A DNA stretch of 64,000 nucleotides from Streptomyces kanamyceticus (GCF_008704495.1 NZ_CP023699.1:5022001-5086000); one strand, 5' to 3'. Counted from the first letter of the stretch, positions 49,772-57,827 are shown. Notes: a model not told the origin generated them from the sequence alone. Program-made: numbers and translations.

Positions 49772-50335
49772 TCAGCGCCTCGTCTCGTACCTGGTCAGGA
49801 GCACGCCGTCGGGAAACGCCCGCGTCTCCACCAGGTTCAGGTTCACCCAGCTGTCCAGCGAGGTGAAGAACGGCGTGCCGCCGCCCGCCAGGACCGGCGC
49901 GGTGGCCAGCACGTACTCGTCGATCAGCCCGGCCCGCATGGCCGCCCCGGCGAGCGTCGCGCCGGCGATGTCCATCGGGCCGCCGTCCTCGGCCTTGAGC
50001 CGGGTGATCTCGGCGACCGCGTCGCCGGTGACCAGGCGGGTGTTCCAGTCGACCTTGTCGACCGTCGAGGAGAACACCACCTTCGACATGTCCCGCCAGC
50101 GGCGCGCGAACTCGATCTCCGCCGGGGTGGCGCCCGGCCGCTGGTCGCCGGTCGGCCAGTAGGAGCTCATCGTCTGCCACAGCTTGCGTCCGTACAGCGA
50201 CAGGTCGGTCGCCTGCAACTGGTCGGACCAGAACTGGAACAGCTCGTCGCTCGGCACGCTCCAGCCGATGTCGTCGCCGGGCGCGGCGATGTAGCCGTCC
50301 AGGGTCAGGTTCATGCCGTAGATCAGTTTCCGCAT
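49772..50335 (-). CDS. RibD C-terminal / dihydrofolate-reductase-like protein
   Basis: 187 residues, RibD_C fold: MRKLIYGMNLTLDGYIAAPGD at the N terminus, SLYGRKLWQTMSSYWP, and DIAGATLAGAAMRAGLIDEYVLATAPVLAGGGTPFF near the C terminus. Such stand-alone reductases use NADPH; the substrate here is unknown. ATG at 50335. It converges on the monooxygenase gene (15-base gap). Confidence 0.85.
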   Translation of the reverse strand: MRKLIYGMNLTLDGYIAAPGDDIGWSVPSDELFQFWSDQLQATDLSLYGRKLWQTMSSYWPTGDQRPGATPAEIEFARRWRDMSKVVFSSTVDKVDWNTRLVTGDAVAEITRLKAEDGGPMDIAGATLAGAAMRAGLIDEYVLATAPVLAGGGTPFFTSLDSWVNLNLVETRAFPDGVLLTRYETRR

Positions 50336-50405
50336 GGCGCCAGCCTCCCGTGAGTCGGTCTCACGCGTACAGACCGGCGCGGTGCGGGAATCTCATCGGC
50401 GGCGG

Positions 50406-50446
50406 GGCCCTACAGGTGGCGAAGGCGAGGCCCTACAGGTGGCGAA
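50406..50446. repeat. 18-base direct repeat
   Basis: GGCCCTACAGGTGGCGAA at 50406-50423 and 50429-50446, in the gap between the SDR stop and the reductase start. No function evident. Confidence 0.8.
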
Positions 50447-50477
50447 CCTGATCCCGTCCGTACTGATGCGGCCGGGC

Positions 50478-51431
50478 TCAGAACGCGCTGAGTCCGGTGA
50501 GTTCGCACGAGAGGTCCCAGAGCCGCGTGGCCGCCTCGGGATCGACGGCCCAGGGCTTGACGCCGCCGGCGAGCATGTCGTCGCCGGTGGCCGGTTCGGC
50601 GATGTCGCAGTCCTGGCAGTAGGCGCCTCCGTGGCCGTCGAGCAGGGGCGAGGTCGCCGCCCAGACGGCAGTCGCCGCGCCCTGTTCCGGGGACTTGAAG
50701 CCGTCGGCGGGCGCGCCGTCCGGGGTCACCCAGCCGTGCGCGAGCCACTCCTCGCGGGGGATGTGCCGCTGCAGCGGGGTCAGGATGCTTCCGGGGTGCA
50801 CGGCGAAGGCGTGCAGGCCGAGGTCGGTGCCGAGGCGGTCCAGGTGCAGGGCGAAGAGGGCATTGGCGGTCTTGGACTGGGCGTAGGCGAGCCAGCGGTC
50901 GTAGCCGGTGCGCAGGTGCGGGTCGTCCCAGCGGATGTCGGACAGGAAGTGCCCGGAGGAGGCCACGGCCACCACCCGCGCGCCCTGCGGGGCGAAGGCC
51001 GGGCGGAGGTGGTGGACGAGCGCGAAGTGCCCGAGGTGGTTGATCCCGAAGTGCGCTTCCCAGCCCGGGCCGACGCGTGTTTCGGGGCAGGCCATCACGC
51101 CCGCGCCGTTGATGAGGACGTCGAGGGTGCGGCCGCTCTCCAGGAAGCGTTCGGCGAAGACGCGCACGCTGTCCGGGTCCGCCAGGTCGAGGGCGCCCAC
51201 CTCGGTCCCGGAGAGGCCGCGCAGCGCGGCTTCGGCGGTGTCGGGACGGCGCGCGGGGACGATGACGTGCGCGCCCGCGCGGACGAGGGCGCGGGTCGTT
51301 TCGAGGCCGAGGCCGGAGTATCCGCCGGTCACCACGGCGGTGGTGCCCGTCAGGTCGAGGCCGGTGAGGACGTCGCCCGCGGTGCTGTGGGCGCCGAATC
51401 CCGTGCCGATCTTCCGCTGTTCCGTGATCAT
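50478..51431 (-). CDS. Short-chain dehydrogenase/reductase
   Basis: 317 residues, NAD(P)-dependent. The cofactor motif is VVTGGYSGLGLETTRALVRAG. NGAGVM replaces the usual NNAG. The catalytic Ser is in VVAVASSGHF and Tyr/Lys in YAQSK. Two cysteines near the C terminus (YCQDCD) are unusual for SDRs and could bind metal (inference). Divergent from a MerR regulator whose binding site lies in its promoter. Confidence 0.9.
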   Translation of the reverse strand: MITEQRKIGTGFGAHSTAGDVLTGLDLTGTTAVVTGGYSGLGLETTRALVRAGAHVIVPARRPDTAEAALRGLSGTEVGALDLADPDSVRVFAERFLESGRTLDVLINGAGVMACPETRVGPGWEAHFGINHLGHFALVHHLRPAFAPQGARVVAVASSGHFLSDIRWDDPHLRTGYDRWLAYAQSKTANALFALHLDRLGTDLGLHAFAVHPGSILTPLQRHIPREEWLAHGWVTPDGAPADGFKSPEQGAATAVWAATSPLLDGHGGAYCQDCDIAEPATGDDMLAGGVKPWAVDPEAATRLWDLSCELTGLSAF

Positions 51432-51438
51432 GTGCAGG

Positions 51439-51469
51439 ACGCTAAAACCTAGAGTGTGCGCTAGGTCAA
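51439..51469 (-). promoter_or_regulatory. SDR promoter with MerR-type 19-base spacer and dyad
   Basis: On the minus strand, -35 TTGACC (51469-51464) and -10-like TAGCGT (51444-51439) are 19 bases apart, the spacing typical of MerR-activated promoters. The dyad ACCTAG...CTAGGT (51447-51466) fills the spacer. Confidence 0.8.
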
Positions 51470-51489
51470 GGGAGCGCTACGGTCGTGGC

Positions 51490-51978
51490 ATGAGTACGGA
51501 TGTGGGCGGGCTGCCCACGGATGAGTCGGGCGAGCTGCCCGCGGACGTTGCGGACGGTCTCCCCATCGGGAAGGTCGCCGAGACGACCGGGCTGAGCGTG
51601 CACGCGCTGCGGTTCTTCGAGCGCGAGGGGCTCTTCCTGCGGGAGATCCCCCGCTCGGGCGGCGGGCAGCGGATCTATGCACAGACGGATGTGGACTGGC
51701 TCCTGCTGTGCGGTCGGCTCCGCGCGTCGGGGATGCCGATCGCCACGGTCAAGCGGTTCGCCGCACTGGTGCGTTCGGGGCCGGGCAACGAGGAGGACAG
51801 GCTCGCACTGCTCCAGGAGCACGAGAGGGACGTACGCGCCAGGATCGACGACCTGAACTCCTGCCTGGACGTCATCCACAACAAGGTCGACATCTACGAA
51901 CACCACGTACGGGAAGGCACGGCCGCGGGAGTCTGGTCACCAGGGAATCCGCTCGACGCGGCGCCGTCTCCCAGGTGA
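51490..51978 (+). CDS. MerR-family transcriptional regulator
   Basis: 162 residues. The MerR winged helix is PIGKVAETTGLSVHALRFFEREGLF...RIYAQTDVDWLLLCGRLRASGMPI. A dimerisation coiled coil follows (LLQEHERDVRARIDDLNSCLDVIHNKVDIYEHHV). A 30-residue N-terminal extension precedes the HTH. ATG at 51490. It controls the divergent SDR gene and probably the beta-lactamase-fold gene that begins 9 bases after its stop. Confidence 0.9.
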   Translation: MSTDVGGLPTDESGELPADVADGLPIGKVAETTGLSVHALRFFEREGLFLREIPRSGGGQRIYAQTDVDWLLLCGRLRASGMPIATVKRFAALVRSGPGNEEDRLALLQEHERDVRARIDDLNSCLDVIHNKVDIYEHHVREGTAAGVWSPGNPLDAAPSPR

Positions 51979-51987
51979 ACTGGTCCC

Positions 51988-53367
51988 ATGACGACACCCC
52001 GTGAAGAGTTGCTCCCCGCCACCCGCCGAGCCCTGCTGCACCGCATCGCCACCGCTCAGACGCAGGGGCGGACCCCCTCCCTCGTCGCATCGGTGGCCCG
52101 GGACGGGGAGTTGGTGTGGAGCGGCGGCCGCAGCATGGTGGACGGTCACGCGCCGGACGAGAACGTCCAGTACCGCATCGGTTCGATCACCAAGCCCTTC
52201 ACCGCCGTACTGGTGATGCGGCTGCGGGACGAGGGCGTGCTCGACCTCGGCGACCCCCTGGAGAAGCATCTGCCGGGCAGCGGAGCGGGGGAGGCGACGA
52301 TCGCCGAACTCCTGGCGCACACCGGGGGCCTCGCGGCCGAGACGCCTGGGGAGTGGTGGGAGCGCACTCCTGGATCGACGCGTCCTGAGCTGGCCGACGT
52401 CTTGGGCGAGCAGCCCTTCAGGCACCCCGTCGGCCGTCGGCACCACTACTCCAACCCCGGCTATACGTTGCTGGGGGCACTGGTGGCGGCCCTGCGGGGT
52501 GTCCCGTGGGAAGAGGTGCTGAGGCGTGAGGTACTTGAGCCGCTGGGGCTGAACCGCACGAGCGCACAGCCGCAGGCTCCGCACGCGGGTGGTTGGGCCG
52601 TGCATCCCTGGGCGGACGTGATGATGCCCGAACCCGCGGAGGACCTGGGCCTGATGGCTCCGGCAGGACAGCTGTGGTCCACCACGGCCGACCTGGTGCG
52701 CTTCGCGTCCTTCCTGGTCAAGGGCGACGACCGGGTGCTGAGTGCCGATTCCGTACGGGAGATGCGTACGCCGTCGGCGCCGTCGCAGCCGGGGGACTGG
52801 GGCAGGGCGTACGGACTCGGGCTTGACCTGCTGCGGTGGGAGGGGCGCAGCCTGGCCGGGCACACGGGCTCGCTCCCGGGCTTCCTGGCCGGTCTGTGGG
52901 TGAGCGAGGAGGACGGTGTGGCCGCGGTCGCGCTCGCCAACTGCACCTCCGGGCCGCTCGTGGCGGCCTTGACCGCCGACCTGGTGAAGATCGTGGCCGA
53001 GGCGGAGCCGCGCATCCCCGAGCCCTGGCGGCCCCTTCCCGAAGTCGACGAGAAGGAGCTGGAGTTGACGGGCCCCTGGTACTGGGGGACCCAGGTGCTC
53101 GCGCTCCGACTGGCGGCCGACGGCGGGGTCGAGCTCGGCCCGCTCACCGGCGCGGGACGCCAGGCGCGTTTCCGTTCCAACGGCGACGGCACGTGGACGG
53201 GCCTGAACGGCTACTACGCGGGGGAGCTGCTGCGGGCGGTACGGCGGCCGGACGGTTCGGTGAGCCACCTCGACCTGGGGTCGTTCGTCTTCACCCGGAA
53301 GCCGTACGACGAAGGGGCGCCGGTTCCCGGCGGGGTGGACCCGCAGGGGTGGCGCGGCTTCGCGTAG
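51988..53367 (+). CDS. Serine beta-lactamase-fold hydrolase (class C / PBP-like)
   Basis: 459 residues. Active-site motifs: SITK (Ser66-Lys69), YSN (154-156) and HTG (292-294), the S-x-x-K/Y-x-N/K-T-G set of class C enzymes. The C-terminal domain (from about 340) resembles DUF3471-type domains after such hydrolases. No signal peptide is apparent, so probably cytosolic esterase or peptidase rather than a resistance beta-lactamase (inference). 9 bases after MerR, likely co-transcribed. Confidence 0.88.
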   Translation: MTTPREELLPATRRALLHRIATAQTQGRTPSLVASVARDGELVWSGGRSMVDGHAPDENVQYRIGSITKPFTAVLVMRLRDEGVLDLGDPLEKHLPGSGAGEATIAELLAHTGGLAAETPGEWWERTPGSTRPELADVLGEQPFRHPVGRRHHYSNPGYTLLGALVAALRGVPWEEVLRREVLEPLGLNRTSAQPQAPHAGGWAVHPWADVMMPEPAEDLGLMAPAGQLWSTTADLVRFASFLVKGDDRVLSADSVREMRTPSAPSQPGDWGRAYGLGLDLLRWEGRSLAGHTGSLPGFLAGLWVSEEDGVAAVALANCTSGPLVAALTADLVKIVAEAEPRIPEPWRPLPEVDEKELELTGPWYWGTQVLALRLAADGGVELGPLTGAGRQARFRSNGDGTWTGLNGYYAGELLRAVRRPDGSVSHLDLGSFVFTRKPYDEGAPVPGGVDPQGWRGFA

Positions 53368-53376
53368 GCGCTGAGT

Positions 53377-53408
53377 AGTAGTCCTGTTTCACGTGAAACA
53401 GGACTACT
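53377..53408. terminator. 32-base palindrome containing parS
   Basis: Perfect inverted repeat built outward from a parS (53386-53399), with flanks AGTAGTCCT and AGGACTACT. It lies between convergent hydrolase and GNAT genes, so it may act as both parS and terminator. Confidence 0.75.
53386..53399. promoter_or_regulatory. parS site
   Basis: Exact GTTTCACGTGAAAC at the centre of the 53377-53408 palindrome. Confidence 0.95.
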
Positions 53409-53429
53409 CGCCTTGTCCGGCGCAGGGTT

Positions 53430-53882
53430 TCAGAGCTGGAGCTTGAACCCCACGTGCGACGCCGTGAAGCCGAGCCGCTCGTAGAAGCGGTGGGCGTCGG
53501 TGCGCGAGGCGTCGGAGGTCAGCTGCACCAACTGGCAGTCCTGGCGCCGGGATTCCTCGACGGCCCATTCGATGAACTGTGTGCCGAGCCCGCTGCCGCG
53601 CTCGTCGGCGTGCACGCGTACGCCTTCGATGATCGACCGTGTGGCGCCCTTGCGGGAGAGTCCGGGAACGATCGTCAGCTGAAGCGTGCCGACGACGCGG
53701 CCCTCGCGCACGGCGACGACCAGATGCTGGTTCGGGTCGCCGGCCAGCCGCTCGTACGCCGTGACGTACGGGGCGAGGTCGTCCGGCGACTCACGCGCGG
53801 CGCCCAAGGGGTCGTCGGCGAGCATGCCCACGACGGCGGGCAGATCGTCGACCACGGCAGGACGTATTTCAAGATCTCCCAT
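53430..53882 (-). CDS. GNAT-family N-acetyltransferase
   Basis: 150 residues, single GNAT domain. The acetyl-CoA motif is VHADERGSGLGTQFIEWAVEESRR (R-x-x-G-x-G/A). The end, SDASRTDAHRFYERLGFTASHVGFKLQL, is typical of small-substrate GNATs. Substrate unknown. It converges on the hydrolase gene. Confidence 0.88.
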   Translation of the reverse strand: MGDLEIRPAVVDDLPAVVGMLADDPLGAARESPDDLAPYVTAYERLAGDPNQHLVVAVREGRVVGTLQLTIVPGLSRKGATRSIIEGVRVHADERGSGLGTQFIEWAVEESRRQDCQLVQLTSDASRTDAHRFYERLGFTASHVGFKLQL

Positions 53883-53925
53883 GGCCGCAGCCTATGCGGG
53901 CCGCGGCCCGCGCGACAGGGATGGC

Positions 53926-54384
53926 TCAGACGGGCACTCGCAGCGTCTCGACGGCCTTGACCAGCGGGGCGAGCTCCGGGTTCCGTGCGGCCTCGTCGAG
54001 CGCCTCGCGCAGGGCGGCGTCATTGGTGGGGCGCGCCTGGGCGAGCAGCGCGGCGCCCGCCTCGCTCACGTCCGTGTAGATGCCGCGGCGGTCGGTGGGG
54101 CACAGATAGCGGGACAGGAGCCCGCGGTCCTCGAGCCGCGTCACCAGGCGTGTGGTGGCGCTCTGGCTCAGCACCACGGCGTCCGCGACCTGCTTCATCT
54201 GCAGATGGCCGCCCTCCCCGTCGTGCTGGCGGCTGAGCACGTCGAGCAGGGAGTACTCGCGCACGCTGAGGCCGTGCCCGGCCTGGAGAGCGCGCTCGAT
54301 GTGGGTCTCGATCTGCCCGTGGAGCAGGGAGAGCGCGCACCAGCCCTGAGCAAGGGCGGTGAGTGCGGGGTCCGTCGCTGTCAT
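53926..54384 (-). CDS. MarR-family transcriptional regulator
   Basis: 152 residues. The winged helix is LSVREYSLLDVLSRQ..MKQVADAVVLSQSATTRLVTRLEDRGLLSRYLCPTDRRGIYTDVSEAG, the MarR signature with the RR wing. ATG 54384 has GGAGGAAAC upstream. Divergent from an MFS gene, with palindromes in the gap, so MarR probably represses both. Confidence 0.92.
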   Translation of the reverse strand: MTATDPALTALAQGWCALSLLHGQIETHIERALQAGHGLSVREYSLLDVLSRQHDGEGGHLQMKQVADAVVLSQSATTRLVTRLEDRGLLSRYLCPTDRRGIYTDVSEAGAALLAQARPTNDAALREALDEAARNPELAPLVKAVETLRVPV

Positions 54385-54434
54385 GGCTCTTGTTTCCTCC
54401 GTCCCGGAGTCCCGGAGTGACTGCCACCAGGATA

Positions 54435-54492
54435 GTCCACAGATGCAATATCCCGCGCTTGCAATTAACAAGCGTCTGCAACTATTGTGGAC
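54435..54492. promoter_or_regulatory. Nested inverted repeats in the MarR/MFS gap
   Basis: An inner dyad CGCTTG..CAAGCG (54456-54474, spacer CAATTAA, giving TTGCAATTAACAA) fits MarR operators. An outer inverted pair GTCCACA (54435-54441) and TGTGGAC (54486-54492) encloses it. Confidence 0.65.
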
Positions 54493-54532
54493 GCACGTTA
54501 AGCGCATCCGCAACTGTCTGGAAGGTAGATCC

Positions 54533-55744
54533 ATGCCTCTCGCGCTACTGGCCCTCGCGATCGGGGCTTTTGGAATCGGCACCACCGAGTTCGTGATCAT
54601 GGGGCTCCTCCCCGAGGTCGCGGGTGACTTCGGCGTCTCCATCCCCACGGCCGGATTCCTCGTGACCGGTTACGCCCTGGGTGTCGTCCTCGGCGCCCCG
54701 CTGATGACCGTCCTCGGCACCAAGATCTCCCGCAAGCGGATGCTGATGCTGCTGATGGGCCTGTTCATCGCGGGCAATCTGCTCTCCGCCGTCGCTCCCG
54801 TGTTCGGCGTGATGCTGGCGGGCCGCGTCGTCGCCTCCCTCGCCCACGGTGCCTTCTTCGGCATCGGCTCGGTCGTCGCGGCCGAACTGGTCGCCCCCGA
54901 GAAGAAGGCCGGAGCGATCGCCATGATGTTCACCGGTCTGACCGTGGCCAATGTGGTCGGCGTACCGCTCGGCACCCTGGTCGGTCAGACGCTCGGCTGG
55001 CGGATGACCTTCACCATCGTCGCGGGGCTCGGAGTGCTCGGCCTCGCGGGCATCGCCAAGCTCGTCCCCGACCTGCCCAAGCCCGAAGGCGTGCGGCTCC
55101 GCCACGAACTGGCCGCCTTCCGCAACGTGCAGGTGCTCCTCGCGATGGCGATGACCGTCCTCGGCTTCGGCGGAGTCTTCGCCGCCGTCACCTACCTGGC
55201 GCCGATGATGACGGACGTCGCGGGTTACGCGGACTCGTCCGTGACCTGGCTGCTCGTCCTCTTCGGCCTCGGCATGGTCTCCGGCAACCTGATCGGAGGG
55301 AAGTTCGCGGACCGTGCGCTGATGCCGCTGCTCTACATCTCGCTGGGGTCCCTGGCCGTCGTGCTGGCCCTCTTCACGCTCACCGCGCACAACAAGATCG
55401 CCGCTGCCGTGACCATCACGCTGATCGGCGCCCTGGGCTTCGCGACCGTACCGCCGCTCCAGAAGCGCGTACTCGACCAGGCGTCCGGAGCGCCCACGCT
55501 CGCCTCCGCCGTCAACATCGGCGCCTTCAACCTCGGCAACGCCCTCTCGGCCTGGCTCGGCGGCATCGTGATCGCCGCGGGCCTCGGCTACACCGCCCCG
55601 AACTGGGTGGGCGCCGTCCTCGCCGCGTCAGCCCTCGCCCTGGCCGTCCTCTCGGCCGCGCTGGAGCGCCGCTCGGTCACGGCCCCGAGCGTGGTCGTGA
55701 CCGGCGGTGCGCCCGTCGAGCAGGCGGTCCCCGCCCACCACTGA
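54533..55744 (+). CDS. MFS efflux transporter (DHA1, AraJ/Cml-like)
   Basis: 403 residues, about 12 hydrophobic segments. LALLALAIGAFGIGTTEFVIMGLLPEVAGD is the typical DHA1 (AraJ/chloramphenicol-exporter) N terminus. The conserved loop is GAPLMTVLGTKISRKRML. A drug or sugar exporter; substrate unknown. GGAAGG before the ATG. Likely derepressed with GlcG when MarR releases. Confidence 0.88.
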   Translation: MPLALLALAIGAFGIGTTEFVIMGLLPEVAGDFGVSIPTAGFLVTGYALGVVLGAPLMTVLGTKISRKRMLMLLMGLFIAGNLLSAVAPVFGVMLAGRVVASLAHGAFFGIGSVVAAELVAPEKKAGAIAMMFTGLTVANVVGVPLGTLVGQTLGWRMTFTIVAGLGVLGLAGIAKLVPDLPKPEGVRLRHELAAFRNVQVLLAMAMTVLGFGGVFAAVTYLAPMMTDVAGYADSSVTWLLVLFGLGMVSGNLIGGKFADRALMPLLYISLGSLAVVLALFTLTAHNKIAAAVTITLIGALGFATVPPLQKRVLDQASGAPTLASAVNIGAFNLGNALSAWLGGIVIAAGLGYTAPNWVGAVLAASALALAVLSAALERRSVTAPSVVVTGGAPVEQAVPAHH

Positions 55745-55804
55745 CCCCCCACCCTCACCACCCCCCCCACATCCCAGCACCACCCCGCAAGGAGAAGACC
55801 CCTC

Positions 55805-56239
55805 ATGAGCACCACCGTCACCACAGCCACCGCCGTCGCCCCGCTGACCATCGACGACGCCGAGAAGCTCGTCAGCGCGGCCCGCCGCGCCGCCGAGGTC
55901 GCCGGTGTCACCGTCAGCGTCACCGTCCTCGACGCGGGCGGCCACCTCCTCGCCTTCCGGCGCGACGACCGGGCCGTGCTGATCTCCGGCGAGACCAGCA
56001 CCCGCAAGGCGTACACCGCCCTTCAGCTGAACGCCCCGACCGCCGACCTCGTCGACGCGGTCCAGCCCGGCGGCCTCTTCCACACCCTGCCCACCGCCCT
56101 CGACCGGCCCCTGCTCTTCATCGCGGGCGGCGTGCCGGTCCACCGCGACGGCCGTCTGATCGGTGCGATCGGCGTCGGCGGCGGTGCGCCGGAGCAGGAC
56201 CACGGCTTCGCGACGGCGGCTGTGGAGTCCCTCGCGTAA
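55805..56239 (+). CDS. GlcG/HbpS-family protein
   Basis: 144 residues of the GlcG/HbpS family (VTVSVTVLDAGGHLLAFRRDD, LLFIAGGVPVHRDGRLIGAIGVGG). HbpS of S. reticuli binds haem and senses oxidative stress, but most GlcG proteins have unknown roles. No signal peptide is apparent. 60 bases after the MFS gene, so probably co-transcribed with it. Confidence 0.85.
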   Translation: MSTTVTTATAVAPLTIDDAEKLVSAARRAAEVAGVTVSVTVLDAGGHLLAFRRDDRAVLISGETSTRKAYTALQLNAPTADLVDAVQPGGLFHTLPTALDRPLLFIAGGVPVHRDGRLIGAIGVGGGAPEQDHGFATAAVESLA

Positions 56240-56255
56240 CGCGGGAGCGACCGTA

Positions 56256-56314
56256 CAGAAGGGCCCGCCCCCAAGTGCCGGAAGGATCATGGCACTTGAG
56301 GGCGGGCCCTTCTG
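56256..56314. terminator. Terminator between GlcG and convergent GNAT
   Basis: Long hairpin, about 24 pairs with one mismatch (left arm begins CAGAAGGGCCCGCCC), loop near GGAAGGATCAT. Confidence 0.85.
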
Positions 56315-56327
56315 CGTGGGTATGCCG

Positions 56328-57197
56328 TCAGCCGGCCGCCACGGTCAGCGGTGCGAAGCGGCGGGTCCAGTCACCGGGCAGCTCCGAAGTTCCGTACGTC
56401 ATCACGGCGTTGAAGGCGACGGACTCCAGGCCGCTCTCCTTCACCCACGCCAGGAGCTCTTCGTGCCGTACGTCGATGTCGGTGCGCAGCGGCCGGTCGG
56501 TGCGGGTGCCGAGCGAGGCGATGAGGGCCTTGGCGGTCTCCGTGTCGCGTGCGATGAGCGGGCCGACCACGTGGGTCTCCATGTTCGGCCAGGCGCCCGC
56601 GTAGCCGATGATCTCGCCGTCGGCCTCCGCGACCCGGAGCTGGTCGGTGAAGGCGGGCAGCCGGGTGATCACATGGGTGCGGTCGTGGCCGAAGACCTCG
56701 GTGTCGAGCCGGATGATGGCCGTCAGGTCCTCCGCGGTGGCGGATCGCGTGGCGATGCCGGGCGGCGGACCCGCGGGAGTGAACCTGCCGCGGACCATCT
56801 CGGCACGGCCGATCGACTTGAAGCCGAGCTGTTCGTAGAGGGGACGGCCGTACGGCGTCGCGTGGAGCGTCAGCGGGACGGTGACCGCTTCCTCGACGGC
56901 GTACTGCATCAGGCGGCGGCCGATGCCCCGGCGGGCGTAGCGCTCGGCGACGAGGACCATGCCGATCGCCGCGAGGCCGGGGCGCTCGTGCGGGCCGTAC
57001 TGGGTCACTACGTAGGCGCCGATGAGGCCGTTGCCGTCGGGGTCGTCGATGCCGTAGCCCGTTCCGGCCGAGAGCAGCAGGCCCCATTTGTGTTCCTCGC
57101 GCGGCCAGCCACGGTCCTCGGACAGGTCGGCGCAGAAGGTCAGATCACGGGGGGTGAGCCGGCGGATGGGCAGTGCGGAGAGGGAAGGTGTCGACAC
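56328..57197 (-). CDS. Two-domain GNAT acetyltransferase
   Basis: 289 residues: an N-terminal GNAT domain (LVAERYARRGIGRRLMQYAVEEA, RPLYEQLGFKSIGRAEMVRG) and a C-terminal domain like those of Eis/Acetyltransf_18-type GNATs (TRLPAFTDQLRVAEADGEIIGYAGAWPNMETHVVGPLIARD). Substrate unknown. ATG start. Confidence 0.82.
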   Translation of the reverse strand: MSTPSLSALPIRRLTPRDLTFCADLSEDRGWPREEHKWGLLLSAGTGYGIDDPDGNGLIGAYVVTQYGPHERPGLAAIGMVLVAERYARRGIGRRLMQYAVEEAVTVPLTLHATPYGRPLYEQLGFKSIGRAEMVRGRFTPAGPPPGIATRSATAEDLTAIIRLDTEVFGHDRTHVITRLPAFTDQLRVAEADGEIIGYAGAWPNMETHVVGPLIARDTETAKALIASLGTRTDRPLRTDIDVRHEELLAWVKESGLESVAFNAVMTYGTSELPGDWTRRFAPLTVAAG

Positions 57198-57202
57198 CCG
57201 GG

Positions 57203-57820
57203 TCAGGCTGTCTGACGTACGTACTCGGCGTCCAGCCGTTTGTGGGCAGAAGCACGTTGCTTGTCCGCTGAACCACGCTGCTTTTGGCCACCCTGCTTCT
57301 GGCCAGGTTGCTTCCGGCCGCGCTGCTTCTGGTCACGCTGCTTCCGACCGCGGCGGGTGAGCCCCCAGGGCTTGAGGACGGAGATGACCGTCATGAAGAC
57401 GTAGGCGCTCAGCGAGACGATCGGCCCGGCGATGAGACCGGAGGGGTCGGTGATCGGGTCGCCCGCGGCTACTGTCGCGGCCGATTCGTTGACCCCCGGG
57501 CGCAGTGCGAAGACCGAGGCGGCGGTGGTGGCCAGGGTCAGCCAGAACTTCGTGTAGACCCAGCGGTGCTTGGCGAGCCCCCACGGCGTGCCCAGGGACA
57601 GCGGCAGGCCGCTCAGCAGCGTGATCAGGGCGAGCGGGATCACCAGCCAGTCCGTGAAGACCTTCATGGAGCGGACGGCGGCCTCGACGGCCGCGGGGGA
57701 CTGCGTGGTGATCGCGGTCAGGGCGAGAGCCAGTAGCCCGAGCGTGAGCCCGAGCCAGCCGGCCGCGCCGACTACATGGACAACCAGGGTGGCCCGTCGA
57801 GCGGGGCGGCTTAGTTTCAC
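57203..57820 (-). CDS. Membrane protein, DUF2269-like, with Lys/Gln/Arg repeats
   Basis: 205 residues from the GTG at 57820. About four hydrophobic segments (LVVHVVGAAGWLGLTLGLLALAL, LVIPLALITLLSGLPLSLG, FWLTLATTAASVFAL, IVSLSAYVFMTVISVL). A C-terminal ~45-residue tail has basic repeats (RKQRDQKQRGRKQPG). Function unknown. The start is unclear: a parS (57814-57827) overlaps the first codons, and GTG 57829 or 57898 are alternatives. Confidence 0.7.
   Translation of the reverse strand: MKLSRPARRATLVVHVVGAAGWLGLTLGLLALALTAITTQSPAAVEAAVRSMKVFTDWLVIPLALITLLSGLPLSLGTPWGLAKHRWVYTKFWLTLATTAASVFALRPGVNESAATVAAGDPITDPSGLIAGPIVSLSAYVFMTVISVLKPWGLTRRGRKQRDQKQRGRKQPGQKQGGQKQRGSADKQRASAHKRLDAEYVRQTA
57273..57347 (-). 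repeat. Five 15-base tandem repeats
   Basis: Units like CCACGCTGCTTCTGG on the plus strand, coding (K/R)Q-x-x-Q/G-type pentapeptides in the tail of the 57203-57820 protein. Confidence 0.85.
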
Positions 57821-57827
57821 GTGAAAC
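57814..57827. promoter_or_regulatory. parS site at the start of a membrane-protein gene
   Basis: Exact GTTTCACGTGAAAC overlapping the probable start codon (GTG at 57820) of the neighbouring gene. Confidence 0.93.

Noticed and set aside
57273..57347. Repeat array as CRISPR
   Set aside because: Units are 15 bases, in frame, contiguous and without spacers; they encode a repetitive protein tail.
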